Positions 26,233 through 38,242 of a DNA stretch of 64,000 bases are shown one piece after another. The DNA lies in contig NC_052665.1 in the NCBI RefSeq assembly GCF_016802725.1, positions 9,238,001 through 9,302,000 of the forward strand, in the 5' to 3' direction. The position numbers and the translations under genes were made by a program. This stretch comes from Solenopsis invicta (Eukaryota; Arthropoda; Insecta; Hymenoptera; Formicidae). The first letter of the stretch is position 1; each line of letters begins with the position of its first letter. A model generated the notes under the pieces. The model was given only the letters and a program-made list of their open reading frames with translations. It had not been told where the DNA came from and did no database searches.

Positions 26233-29200
26233 CGTTACGATCCAAGGGCTCTGTACGCGACACGCGAAATCGAATCGAAGCGATATCCGACGATAGTAAA
26301 ATACGACGAGAGTAAAACTGACAAAACCGATAGAACTGTAATCCGGCGTACATGACGCGTAATTTCGGGGAGGCAAGGACAATCTCGTGAGCCAAAAATA
26401 AAAGTTACGATGACGTAACTTGAGCATTCCTTAAAAGCGTGACGTGCAACACAGTTTGCATAACGATCTCGTCGCAGCCGCTTAAATCACCGCTTCTACA
26501 TCCGCATCCTGCCGACCTTCTTCTAGCCCACGAGCCCCTACACACCACGTTCGCTTATCTCACGCTTAATTTCGGCTTCGCCGATTAACGCCGCGTAAAC
26601 GATCTCGTTCGCGCCGATTCGCGATCAACGGTCGCGAGGTTACGCGTACTCACATCAGGCGAGCGAATAATGGCAATAATGAGCCAACTATATCTGCCAT
26701 TGTTCGCTGAGCAGAGGTAGCTCTCGCCTACGCTCCCTAAACGACATCGGCGACGAGCACGACTGTACGACAATAACACCCGGCAGCGACAGCGACGAGC
26801 AGCCGGTTAAACGAAGCGGGGCTGGGAGCCTCGCCACGACCTCGCGAGGCTTACCGGTTCGCACGTTCGCGATCGCCGAGAATTTTGATCGATCAATTTC
26901 AATCTGCACACCGCTCGGGGAACGTCAGACGCTCGTTTGACGAGCGCACTTACGCGTCCCGGAGGAGCTTCTCGTCGTCTCTCTATCGTTGTTCGTGATA
27001 CAAAGAGCATTTTTATCTACGACGTGCAGCGCGGTCTCGAGCATATCGCTTCACGTCTCGTTACCTTCGAGACCGCAGTGGTAGGTCTCTCTAAGTCCCC
27101 TCCGATATATCGAATTATTGTCCGCGCACAATTGCGACGGTACCCCCCTACGGAAAGGAGAAGTGGCGCAAGGACGTCGATGAATGAAAGCGAGTAGGCC
27201 GCGCTCGAATAGAGGGAATCGCTCCAAAGCCAAAACGAAGCTGTGTCCCGCGACATTTACGATCACTTTTAATAGCCTGCGTCGTTGGTGATAATTTCTG
27301 AATCTCAATGTGGCACATAAATTGAAGCGTTTGGAAATTATTATTAGACTAAATGTAAAAAAATACTGCGAGGAGGCGGCGCAGTGACACTTTGCAAATA
27401 TACCCGGAAGAGTCAGCCAGCGCGAGTATCTTTTTAACGAGGCATATTTTACAAAATAACATGAAGACATGAACATATAAATATATAAAGTAAATAAAAT
27501 GAAGAAAAAAATAACATAAAATAAGAGAGAATAACGGGATAAGAAAGAAGAACGATTTGAGTGCTACAGTATTTCGGCATTCAGCCGGTCAGAAACCTTC
27601 GCTAACAATGCGTTGCAACGCTACTTTCTAATTAGTCTCATAATTCGACGAAAATTACCGGTTAAGCGATCTCTCCTGGCGATCGACGCATAAAGGCAGG
27701 TTGTCGGGTAATTAGCGATTAGAAATGACTAAATTCACTCCCGGACAAGCATGCAATATTCATATAAGCCGTCCACAGGACGAATATCGCTCCTTCTTCA
27801 GCGAGACGCAAGTTATTATAAGCATATCGTACATAAGGAAAGTATGTACGATGATTCCGACATATGTTACTAATCATATCACCTGTCTCCATCTCATGAT
27901 GATTTATTATACGAACCACAAATACAAATCGGTATCTACTTGAATTCAAAGATAGCGGTTCATTTAGCTGAATTCATAAGAAACCACCTATACATAACAC
28001 GTATATACGATCCCCATTAAATTATAATTCGTACTATGACGCAACACGAGAGTAGGCTACGCTGATTCACGATTGCTACACGAAATATCGATTTCGCTAT
28101 TTATATCTTTACCTTTCCGTTGTTGCTAGACTGATATTAAAGACATTTTACTTGCTTTATTCGCACTTTATTAGAAATATAAATTTGATGATAGGTATAT
28201 ATCCATGAGTAGAAAAAAGACGCAATATAAATCCTACGAAGAATTAACAAATTCAGAAATAGCGTTTGTGCGATGAGTTAGTGAAAATAAAAAGAGATCT
28301 TATCTCGTTTTATATGAGAAAATTTTAGTTACGCCATTATGAGATAAGACTGGCAGGATAATTTCAAGTGTGATCGAGCTATCGATGAGCCCGTAGCGGT
28401 TACAGGAATAATCTCATGTTACTAACAGAACACGAATAACGCACGTTAGAAAACTGATTCCATATGAATCATCTTAATCGTTCTCGTTTCCCAAGAAGTG
28501 CGTAACATCAACCTGCAAACGTTTAATCGAGCGCCGATGAGAATCCTCTCTTCCGGCTTCGCGTGACCTTCGTCGGTGGAGTTGCTTTCATCGATAATCG
28601 ATCAGACCATTAACTAGAGATGTATCCGTCCACAAACATGGAACGCGCGTTAAATAGTCTGGGTTTCACTAGCGGCAAGCGTGACAGCCTAATCGAACGC
28701 AATTTAGAAAAGCGCGTATATTCTAATCGCACCGGTTATAATTTCAGTATGCGGTACACGATATTTCCGATTATTCCAGTAAATAAGCGATATGAATGAT
28801 GACTTAATCTATGCGTGCCTGAGCATCCGTAAAGCGACTGGTCCTAAAAAATTTAATCAATACCAGGAGAAGGTGCTCATTTGAAGTAAAAATTAAAATA
28901 TTGTATATATCTAAAGTATGACGTTACATAAGTTCATATTTAATAAATACTTAATAAAAAGTTTATTGAAATATTTATTAATTTTTGATTAATTTCTATT
29001 AACCTTTATTTTAATATTTAATAAAATATTTATTAAAATAAAAATTTATAAAAATTATCTCGACGTGTCTTCTAATTTAAATCACAAATATATATGTATA
29101 TAGTGTTCTTATTACAAACGCGTGTAGAGACTACGTTAATTCTCGTAACATTGACGTTACATATCCGTTATTCGTTGTATACCAAAATAATCTTGCGAAT

Positions 29201-29495
29201 TCATCGGCTGTTCGCTAACGCTTGAGATCATTCTGTACCACTACATCGACATGATCGTTTTAATCGAACAAAAATTCGGCAGACGGGAAGATGAAAGAAT
29301 TGCGCAAGGCCAGTCCTAGGTCATTGCCGTCTTCTCTCGTGGTACGCGTAACGTCTGTCGTGACGTCTATACTTGGAGTCCTATCTACCGGGTGTGCTGC
29401 TATCGACTCGCGATATCGGAATCGAGAATCTTTTTTGCAAGGTGATTTCCTGCTTGGCTAGGGTCGTGTTAACGACTGGGGTGATTAAACCATTT

Positions 29496-29531
29496 ACCGC
29501 CGCCGCCACCGCCGCCGCCGCCACCGCCGCT
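29496..29531. repeat. (CCG/ACC)n triplet repeat
   Basis: A 36-base run of CCG triplets with interspersed ACC. Confidence 0.9.
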
Positions 29532-30350
29532 GGTTGTAATAAATGTTTTTAAACTGAATGTTACTTAGACGTTCGGTTTTAATACATCCGTCGGTTACGT
29601 TGATTCCGCCATGAGGGTCTTAATTAAACAGGGACGAGGAAAGGACGATTGCGCGGCGGATGCAGACAAGAAACGATCCGAGTTTCTAACGATCCTGCGT
29701 TTCTCGGCGAGCGGTGGAAAGTTTCTTGTAAAAGGGAAGATCAACGGCCTGCCGTCAATAATGCATAGATCCCGATCGTGGAACAGACCTCGAGACAGGG
29801 AGAAAAGGAAAAGAAGCAAAAAATCACGGCAACAACGCGGAATTAGTGCGTCGCTCGGTCGAAGAAATCAAAACGCGGATCTCGTATTTTTCTCGGCGCA
29901 AGAGATAACGAACCTTTGAAATTTCCCACAGGTCCCGGACGGCGAAAGCGCGGAGATACGGCAAAGAAAAGCAGACAGAGAGAACGCGGACGCGAGGATA
30001 ATGTTACTGCATAAGGCTCGGCGAATGCACCAAGCGTCGCGTGGGTGTTGGGCGTTGCACGAACTCGTACCGGGCTCTCAAGTGGCACCGCGCGAGTATT
30101 CGTACGCGAAATAGCGTCTTACTAGCGTTATCTCGTCGGTAGGCAAAGATATACCGCGTGGACCCGGGCTTGTCGCGTAGGAGTGCCGCTCGGTAGGACG
30201 CGCTCTGTCTTACGCTCTTCGTTCGTTTCCCAGCTGCTTTTCTCTTTCCCGCAAGGAAGCAACCTTTTTCGCGGATCGAAGAGGCTCGAACTTAACCGAA
30301 TTTGTACATTCGATATTTTCATCCATTTACATAGCACGCATATTAATCAG

Positions 30351-31075
30351 TATTGTGATATCACACATACACTGTAAAAAGAAATGTGTTGTAACGACAT
30401 GCATTAAAAGAATGCATTTTGTTAATTTAACATGCTAGTTTTGTGTGTTAAAAGTGGAGACACTTTAACATGCCCTAATGCATGTTGTTACAATACATTT
30501 CAGCTCACCCTTTTTTACAGTGTACATGTACGCATTACTGTGTCAATAAAGACGAGGTTCAAAATATTCTATCTATAGTATAGACTGAAAGAAAAAATAT
30601 TTTAAACAAAAAAATTTTATTTGACACAAAAATAATTATTTACTCGCTGAATCCTAATAGCTTACTTATATTGATATCATATATCTTATATTGATATCAC
30701 AACACATCTATACAATACTATGTCAATAGAGGCAAACGATAAAGAAAACTCTATCTGTAGTATACACCAAGAGAAAAAATATTTTAAAACAAATTAGCTT
30801 ACTTATATTGATATCACGTATCTTATATTGATATCACAACACGCATATACAGTACTATAACAACAAAGACAAACGATAAAGAAAACTCTATCTATAGTAT
30901 ACACCAAGAGAAAAAATATTTTAAAACAAAATAGCTTATTTATATTGATATCACATATCTTATATTGATATCACAACAAACATACGCAATACTGTGTCGA
31001 TAAAGACAAGGATTAAACGATAAAGAAAACTCTATTATAATATACACCGAAAGAAAAAATATTTTAAAACAAAAT
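30351..31075. repeat. 137-bp tandem array carrying a transposon-flank junction
   Basis: The motif ATCTTATATTGATATCACAA recurs at 30683, 30820 and 30957, giving a period of 137 bases. Each unit is a host-like part (ATACTGTGTC, GATAAAGAAAACTCTAT) followed by the first tens of bases of the element that ends the array (ACCGAAAGAAAAAATATTTTA). A further divergent unit begins near 30351 and is split by the MITE at 30370-30522: TATTGTGATATCACACATA lies left of it and ACGCATTACTGTGTCAATA right of it. The first element-derived part (30584 onward) is longer than in later units. Confidence 0.8.
30370..30522. mobile_element. 153-bp TA-flanked palindromic MITE (CACTGTAAAAA ends)
   Basis: The left end CACTGTAAAAA follows TA (30368-30369); the right end TTTTTACAGTG precedes TA (30523-30524). 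The arms continue as inverted copies inward (GAAATGTGTTGTAAC, ACATGCATTA), with about 8 extra bases in the right arm. It has no coding capacity. It is typical of a Tc1/mariner-type MITE and is inserted in the first unit of the 137-bp array. Confidence 0.85.
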
Positions 31076-31470
31076 AATTTTATTTAACACAAAACATTAT
31101 TTATTCGCTAGGTTTAATATTAGCTTATTTACTTGCAATCTAATTAAAAATTTCTTAATTAAAATATATAAATATGTAAATCAAATAAAAAAATAATTTT
31201 TAATCAAGTAATTTTTTCTTTCAACTTTAGAAAATATTTAGTTTATTTTTACATTTAAGATAATCAGATTTTTTAATTCTTAGAATTTGATTAAGTTCAA
31301 TATTATCAGCTTATTTGTAAAAACATTATTTAAGTGTAAAAAATGTGAAAAATACAAAATCATATACTTAAGGTAAATGTTTTTACTTACACAAAAAATG
31401 AACAAATGTTTGCATCAAAATATATGATTTTAAGAAATTGTATTTTTCATTAAAAAAATTTCTCTCAGAA
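31045..31470. mobile_element. ~426-bp AT-rich element, CACTG(A)AAGAAAAA-type ends
   Basis: The left end is CACCGAAAGAAAAAATATT after TA. The right end TTTCTCTCAG at about 31461-31470 is a decayed complement of CACTGAGAGAAA. The interior aligns with the non-nested parts of the element at 33183-34327: ACTTGCA, TTAAAAATTTCTTAATT, TTAATCAAGTAATTTTTT, TAGAAAATATTTA and ATGATTTTAAGAAA occur in the same order. The family is non-autonomous with no open frame. Confidence 0.7.
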
Positions 31471-32382
31471 TGAACTCTACACCAATAATTCATATAAATT
31501 GGCGTTGATATAACGAAGACATGTGCAATAATTCGGAATTATTCGTCATCTTGTGATTCAAATATCCGTTCACGCACAAAATATTCTTCTATCGGGTAAA
31601 TTTTGTTTAGCAACGAGCCACACGACACGCCAATTCGACGTATCTTCCGCGTCTGCGGAATTTCGATATCGACGAGCGAGATGCTTGGACGCGCGGTCTA
31701 TACTTTGCGCCAATTTACGGACGGTCTAACCGAGGGGAAGAAAAGGACCGGGATAGCCCAGAAATAAAGGGCGGAAACTGATTTCGCGAGTCCTCTCGCG
31801 CGCACTCGCTCGCGCAGCGTAATTTAATCGCGCGCGTACGCGCGGCCTAGCCCGCGGGGCTAGGCTTTAGCCATGCTCGTCGATCAAAACTTCTTTTACA
31901 GATAGCCCGTGATGATACGTCCCGGGGGCTACACCTGCTCGTGATACGCCACTTTGGTGTAACCTGCCTCGCGCGAGCGAGATCGTCTATGTGTTATATA
32001 ATACGAGATCGGCGTCCGTTCAACACGCCGGTACTGCCTTGGTATCGGTGATCGTGGTGGTTATGCTGCTTACAGGGGTTACGTCTGGGCATGGAAGAGT
32101 GCTTGGCTGTAATACGGGTACAGTCCCGGCTAAACATTCGAAATACAGCGACTCCCGTGCAATTGCCATCGACGTCGTTAAGTTATCGGACTCTGGAGAA
32201 ATCGGATTACGAAGACGCGCACACATTCGCATCTCAAATCAATCTCGAATAAATCAAAATAGAAACTCCGATTTTTTGTAATTCGACGGTTGCTAAATTA
32301 GTGTCAAAATCAATTTTTATTGTGAAAAGTCATTGTTCCGCAGTTAAAGATACTTCAATCGCTGGCAAACATCTGACGAAGC
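31471..32382. other. Non-coding spacer
   Basis: CpG-rich around 31.6-32.0 kb. Includes the 19-base perfect palindrome CCTAGCCCGCGGGGCTAGG (31846-31864). The plus-strand frame at 31991-32281 (96 codons, hydrophobic near residues 14-32) has no other support as a gene. Confidence 0.4.
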
Positions 32383-32528
32383 ATCGAGAAAAAAAAGTTG
32401 TTAACTTGACTAAATTTTTTAACTCGATTAAACGTTTCTTGATCAAGTATTTATGTATTTGACTTAAATACATAAAACACTTCAACTTCAGTTTAAGTAT
32501 TTATATATTTAAATCTTCTTTTCTCGAT
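32383..32528. mobile_element. ~146-bp palindromic element related to 45907-46131
   Basis: The ends ATCGAGAA (32383) and TTCTCGAT (to 32528) are inverted. The interior (AAGTATTTATGTATTTGACT, TTCAGTTTAA, ATTTATATATTTAA) matches in order the element at 45907-46131. Short, AT-rich and non-coding. Confidence 0.6.
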
Positions 32529-33182
32529 AAGGATAATGACACTCAGATAAGAGATGAGAAGTAAAACAGATAGGAGAGGAAAGGAGGCGAGACACCTCGG
32601 TTGAAAAGTTGCATCTTACGATCTTCTGCTCGGAGATGTGCGGCGCATCGCGTAGGTACGGTTAAGATTCACTTGTCTGCTCGTTCGCATTACGTATCGA
32701 ATTACGCGTGATTACGGCGTACGCGCATTAAAACGAAAAACGATCAATTTACTCGCGATGATCGCACGCGGCGGAATCGGTACCGGCGACGACGCCTCGA
32801 ACGTGCGACGATGCTAATATTACTCGTAATAACCGTCCGTCCGCGCGCGCGGGAACCATTAGACCGCGCGAAAAATGCGTTTTCCATTATTGCAAGAACA
32901 CGCTTCTCGAGTCTCTCCCCGTTAAGGGACGGCGAGGACGTGCACGACCGTGACACGCGGGTTACAGCGAGTGCGTACGAAGTGCGTCGTGGCGTAAAAG
33001 CTCGTTGCGTCGACCTCTGTTATTATTATTATTATTAACGAATAACCGAGAATAACCAGATCTCTCGCCTCTACCTACGTTTCGATATGATGTAAAGACA
33101 GAGACGTGTATAAATATAGGTAAGAAAAAAAAATAGTAACAGATGCAACACGAACAATTTAATTGGCAATTACAGTTTAGTA
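32529..33182. other. Non-coding spacer with a TTA triplet run
   Basis: CpG-rich at 32.7-33.0 kb, then (TTA)n at about 33018-33036. No gene seen. Confidence 0.5.
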
Positions 33183-34327
33183 CACTGAAAGAAAAAATAT
33201 TTTAAAACAAAATGATTTTACTTAACAATTAAAAAAAAATATTTGCTCGGGTTGTAATCAGTGTTGTAAGATATCTGACTACATGTACCCGGTTAGTGTA
33301 TCAAAATACATTTTGTGTATCTGCTTATGTAACTAGTTATCTTTGTTAAATCAGTAAACACAACTAGTTACATTCTATTTTCTATCTTATCAAAAAATAA
33401 CATTTCAGATAAAAGATATCTTCAGTACTACAATAAAAGAGAACGATATTAAAAATAACCAAGTAATAAATAATAAAGAGCCATCCTTATCTGTATTTAC
33501 TATGCAATTATTAAAATATTTAAATGATAAATATGAAAATAAAGTATTTAAATAATTATAATGTAATTCTTGAAATATTTATATTGTGCAGCACAGTTCT
33601 ACCTTCTTCAACGTCAGCAGAATGTTTGAAGAACAGGTTTCAATATTTTAAAAAATCGATTATTCGATAATCGTTGTAAAATGTAAAAAAAATAAAAAAG
33701 TGTAAAATGTACAATAAAATGAGGAAATTCAAAATATATAAATAATATATATAATTAACATTTATATTATTATATTTATCGTGTATCTGAGTGTCTAGAC
33801 TTGTTTTTAAAAAAAATGAATCTACATGTAGTTATTCACAGAAAATGTGTATCTGTATCTTTACTTAATTACATTTTCTTCCAAATAACAGTAATTATCA
33901 TATATCTCGTTGTTTTATCTATTAAAATATGTATCTCTTACAACACTGGCTAGCTCCTTAATAGCTTATATACTTGCAGTTAAAGATTTCAAATTAAAAA
34001 TTTCTTAATTGAAATATTCATGTAAATAAAGAAATTTTTTAATCAAGTAATTTTTTTTGCAGTTCTAGAAAATATTTACTGTTAGACTACTTTTATATTC
34101 AAGATAATCAAATTTTTTAATAAAAAAAAATAATTTAATTAAATTTAATAATAAAATTAGCTTATTTGTAAAGTCACTATTTAAATGTAGAAATACAAAG
34201 TTATATACCATTCTATTTACTTAAAAGTAAATATTTTTACTTAAACGGAACAAACAAGTGTTTGCATCGAAATATATGCTTTTAAGAAAATGTTTTTTTT
34301 TTATTCCAACGAATTTTTCTCTCAGTG
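33183..34327. mobile_element. TA-flanked CACTGA-ended element interrupted by a nested insertion
   Basis: The left end CACTGAAAGAAAAAATATT follows TA (33181-33182). The right end TTTTTCTCTCAGTG precedes TA (34328-34329). Removing the nested 33259-33948 segment leaves about 455 bases that match the ~426-base copy at 31045-31470. This supports the family and the order of insertion. There is no coding frame. Confidence 0.78.
33259..33948. mobile_element. Nested 690-bp element, CAGTGTTGTAAGA termini (hAT-like ends)
   Basis: The left end CAGTGTTGTAAGATA (33259) and right end TCTCTTACAACACTG (to 33948) are inverted. The related copy at 31045 lacks this segment at the equivalent place (near GCTAGGTTTAATATTAGC), which gives an empty-site comparison. 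CAGTGTTG-type termini are known from hAT transposons. I see no clean 8-bp target duplication, so the superfamily is tentative. No transposase frame: non-autonomous. Confidence 0.7.
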
Positions 34328-37300
34328 TAAGTTTACGCGCCTGTTTATTAAGAGAATACAACGACGAAGAAAAATATTGAGCTACTCAGACGGGCTACTT
34401 GATCATTGAAATTTTTGTACGTCTCGAGATCGCGGAGATCTCAGCTTTCGACTCGGAGAAATCGCTCGAACAGCACCGATGTCTGGTACTGTACCGGTCG
34501 AGGCGAAATCGCGAGGAGGAGACACGCACGTTGCGTATGCCGCATCTAACGAGCGGCTCTTTAAACACGAATCTAATATCAAATCTTTCCCCATCGTCGC
34601 CGTACGCGCTGTCTTTTCCGACTTTTCCGCGCGGCTTGCCGATTACGTGGGTCGAGTCGAAATGAATTTGCCGGGCGTACATACGTTGCCCGTTTACGGT
34701 TGTGCCTTAATGTGCGGTTGTCGGACAAGTCAGTGGGACGTAATAAAAAACATCTTTTGACGTGTAAAGATTTAAATTTTACGACGACGTTCTAACGTAG
34801 ATTGTATCGATATTGTGACATAGGGAACATGGAAATGCAAATGCGATTGAAGAATATTACAAGGAGATGAGGCATAAAAAGGCGATTAAATGAAATACAA
34901 ACACGCGGAGGATACACTCGAAAGAGAGAAGCGAAGATGATACAGTAAGATGATCTCAGACGATGCCGAGTCATAATAAAGAAGATTAAACACGCGTGCC
35001 GAGAGGAAGGCAGATATCGCGCTGGAGGATCGCTTCCTTACGACAAGTCGTAACTTTCTACGCATCCTTTTTAATGCCGATTCGCGAGTTCGTACGTGGT
35101 GCCACGGTTAGGTATATACCTGCCTGATGCGTACATCGCGGAAAATGAAGGAGCTGCACACGGATTCTCCGCGGCCTTTCCGTACCCGCGTTCTCTTAAC
35201 GCGAGAAATTATCGACACGATAGTCATATCGTGCGTTTCGTTTACTACTTATGCACACTTCCGTTATTTTCGATGGATTCCGCGTGCAGCGTACGTGTGT
35301 GCGTGCGTGATATTCTAACAATCCTTAGCGCGTAACTACGTAATTGCGAGTTCAACGACCGTGAACAAGAGTCTCCTCAGTGGCACTTTTCCTCCGGGCT
35401 CCGGCCGCGACCGCGGCGTCGTCGACGTCTATTCCTGATGCCCTGCGTGTCTATTTCTGCGCGCGACCTTGCGAAAACCGAGAGCGATTGATACCTGAGC
35501 TCGTTATCATTACGCCCAGCACTACCTCCGCACAAGTGCGCTGTAATTACCCAGGACTTGGCGTGCGGTGTTCCGAACGAACGAAAAGTGATTATTACGT
35601 ATCACGTCGACACACACGCGTGATTTTAAACTAGTTTGACTAACAGGCGGCGCGCGTTTTCACTTCAAGGACGCGCCGCCGAGTCCCGCGCGCGGGAAAG
35701 CTAGTTGATCGACGCGTCCTCCTCTGCCCCGCGATCTGTTCCGCGGCGGTTTTTCGCGAACGCGCGGATCCCACCTCAGGGCGGTGGCGAACGATCAACG
35801 ATCGCGATCTAGCGAGAAATATCGCGTGCTACGGGCGATCCTACGCTCGGTATGCGTTTTCACCGTGATTATGGTTATAATTGGCTCTAACCGCACGGTG
35901 TGCGCAGCAGCCGAGGCGGCTACTGGTCTACGGGAAAAATTCAGCTGCTGCAACGCCAATTACTCTGTAGCAGTATGTAAAGGCAGTGGTGCGCGTTTCG
36001 AGCTAACCACATCGGTCGATTTTACGGAATTCAGATACAACTCTCGTATTTCTCGGTATCATCGATAAAGTTTGCGTGGGATATACACCGAATACATTAA
36101 AAGTTTACGCCTACCGCATAAATTCCGGCGCTTAGGTATATACTATATGTATCGGAATAATTGTGAGAGTTCAACCGACGCATAAGGAAACACCGAGAAA
36201 AGCAAAGGGATTCGAGTATTATTAAACGTTCGCGGTCAAGACTCCGCTTCGCCAATTTGTTGCCGCGTTGCGCGATCTGACTCTGACTCCGAAAGTTAGC
36301 GGCTGATTCACAAAGCGCTGCCCCCCCCCGGGGGGGGGGGGTCTTCTTTAAGAAATCCGAAAATGGAAACTGGTTCGTGCGGAGCGGATCTCTCGTCAGA
36401 GAGAATCGCGGCATCGGCGCTTCGCTCGGAACCTCTGTGAGAATTTTTACCGATTAATTTCTACAATTTCCACGAAAATTGCCTGCAAAAAAAAAAAGAT
36501 CATGAGACTCCTACCCACCGGTTCACGTAGCTTCGCTCTTCACCGAACTTCCGGTTCTTTCTTTCTCGCGTAAACGCGAGTTCCCTCCGAGACGCCTCGC
36601 GCCCGTACAACGTCGTTCGGATTCGTGACTGGGAAGTGAGATGCACTGACCCATGACTGGCCCACGAGCGGATAGGATAGTCGTAGACCCGCGTGCAAAG
36701 AGGAGACGACGCCCGTTCTCCGGCCAACTCCCACGTCCTACAGAGAGTAGCGCGTCTCAGGCGAGGCGGGCCACGGGAATTACTATATCAACCGGCAGCG
36801 CGCCGTGAGAGAAGGAAAGGCCGTTAATGAAACAACGTTGGTCACGTCCGCGCGTTTCATACTCGGTATCACTCGGAAGACTCTTTCGAAACGCTATTAC
36901 GGTATCGCCGGGCACCGCGAGAGTCGTTACGCCGCGCCGTCGCCGAGCTGAACGTCATCTCGGGGAATCGTAACGCGTGTGCTGTTGCAGTCGAGATACG
37001 GCACGCGGTTTACTATCAAACGCGAAAACAAAGCGACGACACGCGCGCAGATTCGGATTAAATAATATTGGTGTTTTAGAGACGCCTATCTGCAGACGCC
37101 CGAGTCTGCTTCGATTGTCTTCGCGATATTCTCTTTTTCCTTCATTTTGCAAAGAATTTTATTCCGCGTCGCTACACTCTCGCGACTTTTCGATCTAATA
37201 TTCCGTCTTACGTGCGTGCATGTTTCGGATTATTAAACATGCCTCGTGATACTCTCTAAATCTGATTCAGTAAATTCTTATATTGTTGGAAAATTTGTGC

Positions 37301-37393
37301 ACTTTTGTGAAAAAATCTTCTGGTTAAAGTTTTTTGCTAAGTATAATAAACGTATTCATGTGTAAATTTAACAAATGTCTATGTTAACTGTAC
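34328..37393. other. Non-coding, mainly CpG-rich
   Basis: Unique DNA with overlapping short frames on both strands. A homopolymer palindrome lies at 36321-36341 (listed separately). No gene supported. Confidence 0.5.
36321..36341. repeat. C9G12 homopolymer palindrome
   Basis: Nine C followed directly by twelve G. It is self-complementary and unusual for this genome. It may be a genuine slippage-prone tract or a sequencing/assembly artefact. Confidence 0.95.
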
Positions 37394-37533
37394 TTAACAG
37401 GTATAAAATGTAGAATTGCAAAAGTGATTTAAAAAATATATCTAAGTAACACAATTTGCACGTATTTACTAATTGTGTTACTTTATCATACTTTTAAAAT
37501 CATTTTTACAATTTTACATTTTGTATCTGTTAA
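37394..37533. mobile_element. 140-bp fold-back element
   Basis: The left arm (37394-37457, TTAACAGGTATAAAATGTAG and on) is an inverted copy of the right arm (to 37533, ending TTTTGTATCTGTTAA) over about 60 bases with scattered mismatches. The spacer is short. AT-rich and non-coding; exact insertion ends unclear. Confidence 0.65.
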
Positions 37534-37824
37534 CATTTACAGAAAGAGTATTGATGTTACACTATAACAGGAGTCGGGATAACTGTGACACTTTTTTTTT
37601 ACAATTCTTCTGTTAATTTCATCATAAAAATTATGTTAATTGTACACACAAGTAACTTCAAGATTACATTTCTTTTTTTTTGTTGAAATATTAACGCAAT
37701 ATTAATGTTATCATTTATCTTATCCAGATTATGTCAAATTAACAAACAATATTGAATTATATTATTACAATATTCAACACAATTTTTCCAATTGTGTACT
37801 GATTTATAGTGCTATATTTATAAC

Positions 37825-37865
37825 TGTAATCATTGGTGACGATTCACTATTTTTCAATGATTACA
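37825..37865. repeat. Short inverted repeat (11-bp arms)
   Basis: TGTAATCATTG (37825-37835) and CAATGATTACA (37855-37865) are perfect inverted copies. It lies within a cluster of palindromes at 37.4-38.25 kb. Confidence 0.75.
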
Positions 37866-37961
37866 ACACAGAAAAAAATATTTCATTGGAATTAGTATTC
37901 CCTTTTATTTGACTAAAAGTTGTTTCACTAAAACAACATATGCTTATACAAAACATTATTT

Positions 37962-37991
37962 GTTTGAATGAAAATGTTGTTTCATTCAAAC
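37962..37991. repeat. Short hairpin (12-bp arms)
   Basis: GTTTGAATGAAA and TTTCATTCAAAC are inverted copies around a 6-base loop, in the same palindrome cluster. Confidence 0.75.
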
Positions 37992-38136
37992 AACATTTAT
38001 TATTTAACAGTGATATTATTATTAATCGTATTTATTGATTCAAATCATTTCAAATAAATTTATTTGGATACAATCAAATTTATTAAATCCAAAGAAATCG
38101 TTTTCTTCGAGTAAAAAGAGGGTACTCACACTAACC

Positions 38137-38242
38137 GGAATCAGTGTATTATTAAAAAACACATCACTAGTTGACATAGTTATAAACAATACCATTGGAA
38201 TCAGACTATTCACTGTCTTTCAGTGAATAATACACTGATTCC
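38137..38242. mobile_element. Palindromic element, perfect 17-bp ends
   Basis: GGAATCAGTGTATTATT (38137-38153) and AATAATACACTGATTCC (38226-38242) are perfect inverted copies, with a nested TTCACTG...CAGTGAA hairpin next to the right arm. GGAATCAG also recurs internally. It looks like a small or internally deleted fold-back element. Confidence 0.6.

Larger units (their letters stand above)
22877..30350. other. Non-coding; AT-rich 23.2-24.9 and 28.8-29.1 kb, CpG-rich 24.9-27.2 kb
   Basis: No supported protein gene. It contains an AT dinucleotide run (24250-24277), a CCG/ACC triplet run (29496-29531), and two weak candidate exons listed separately. Long open frames at 25.8-26.4 kb overlap on both strands and look compositional. 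Confidence 0.5.

Noticed and set aside
30351..31075. CRISPR-like array
   Set aside because: The repeats are contiguous 137-bp tandem units containing a transposon end, not short repeats with unique spacers, and the genome is eukaryotic.
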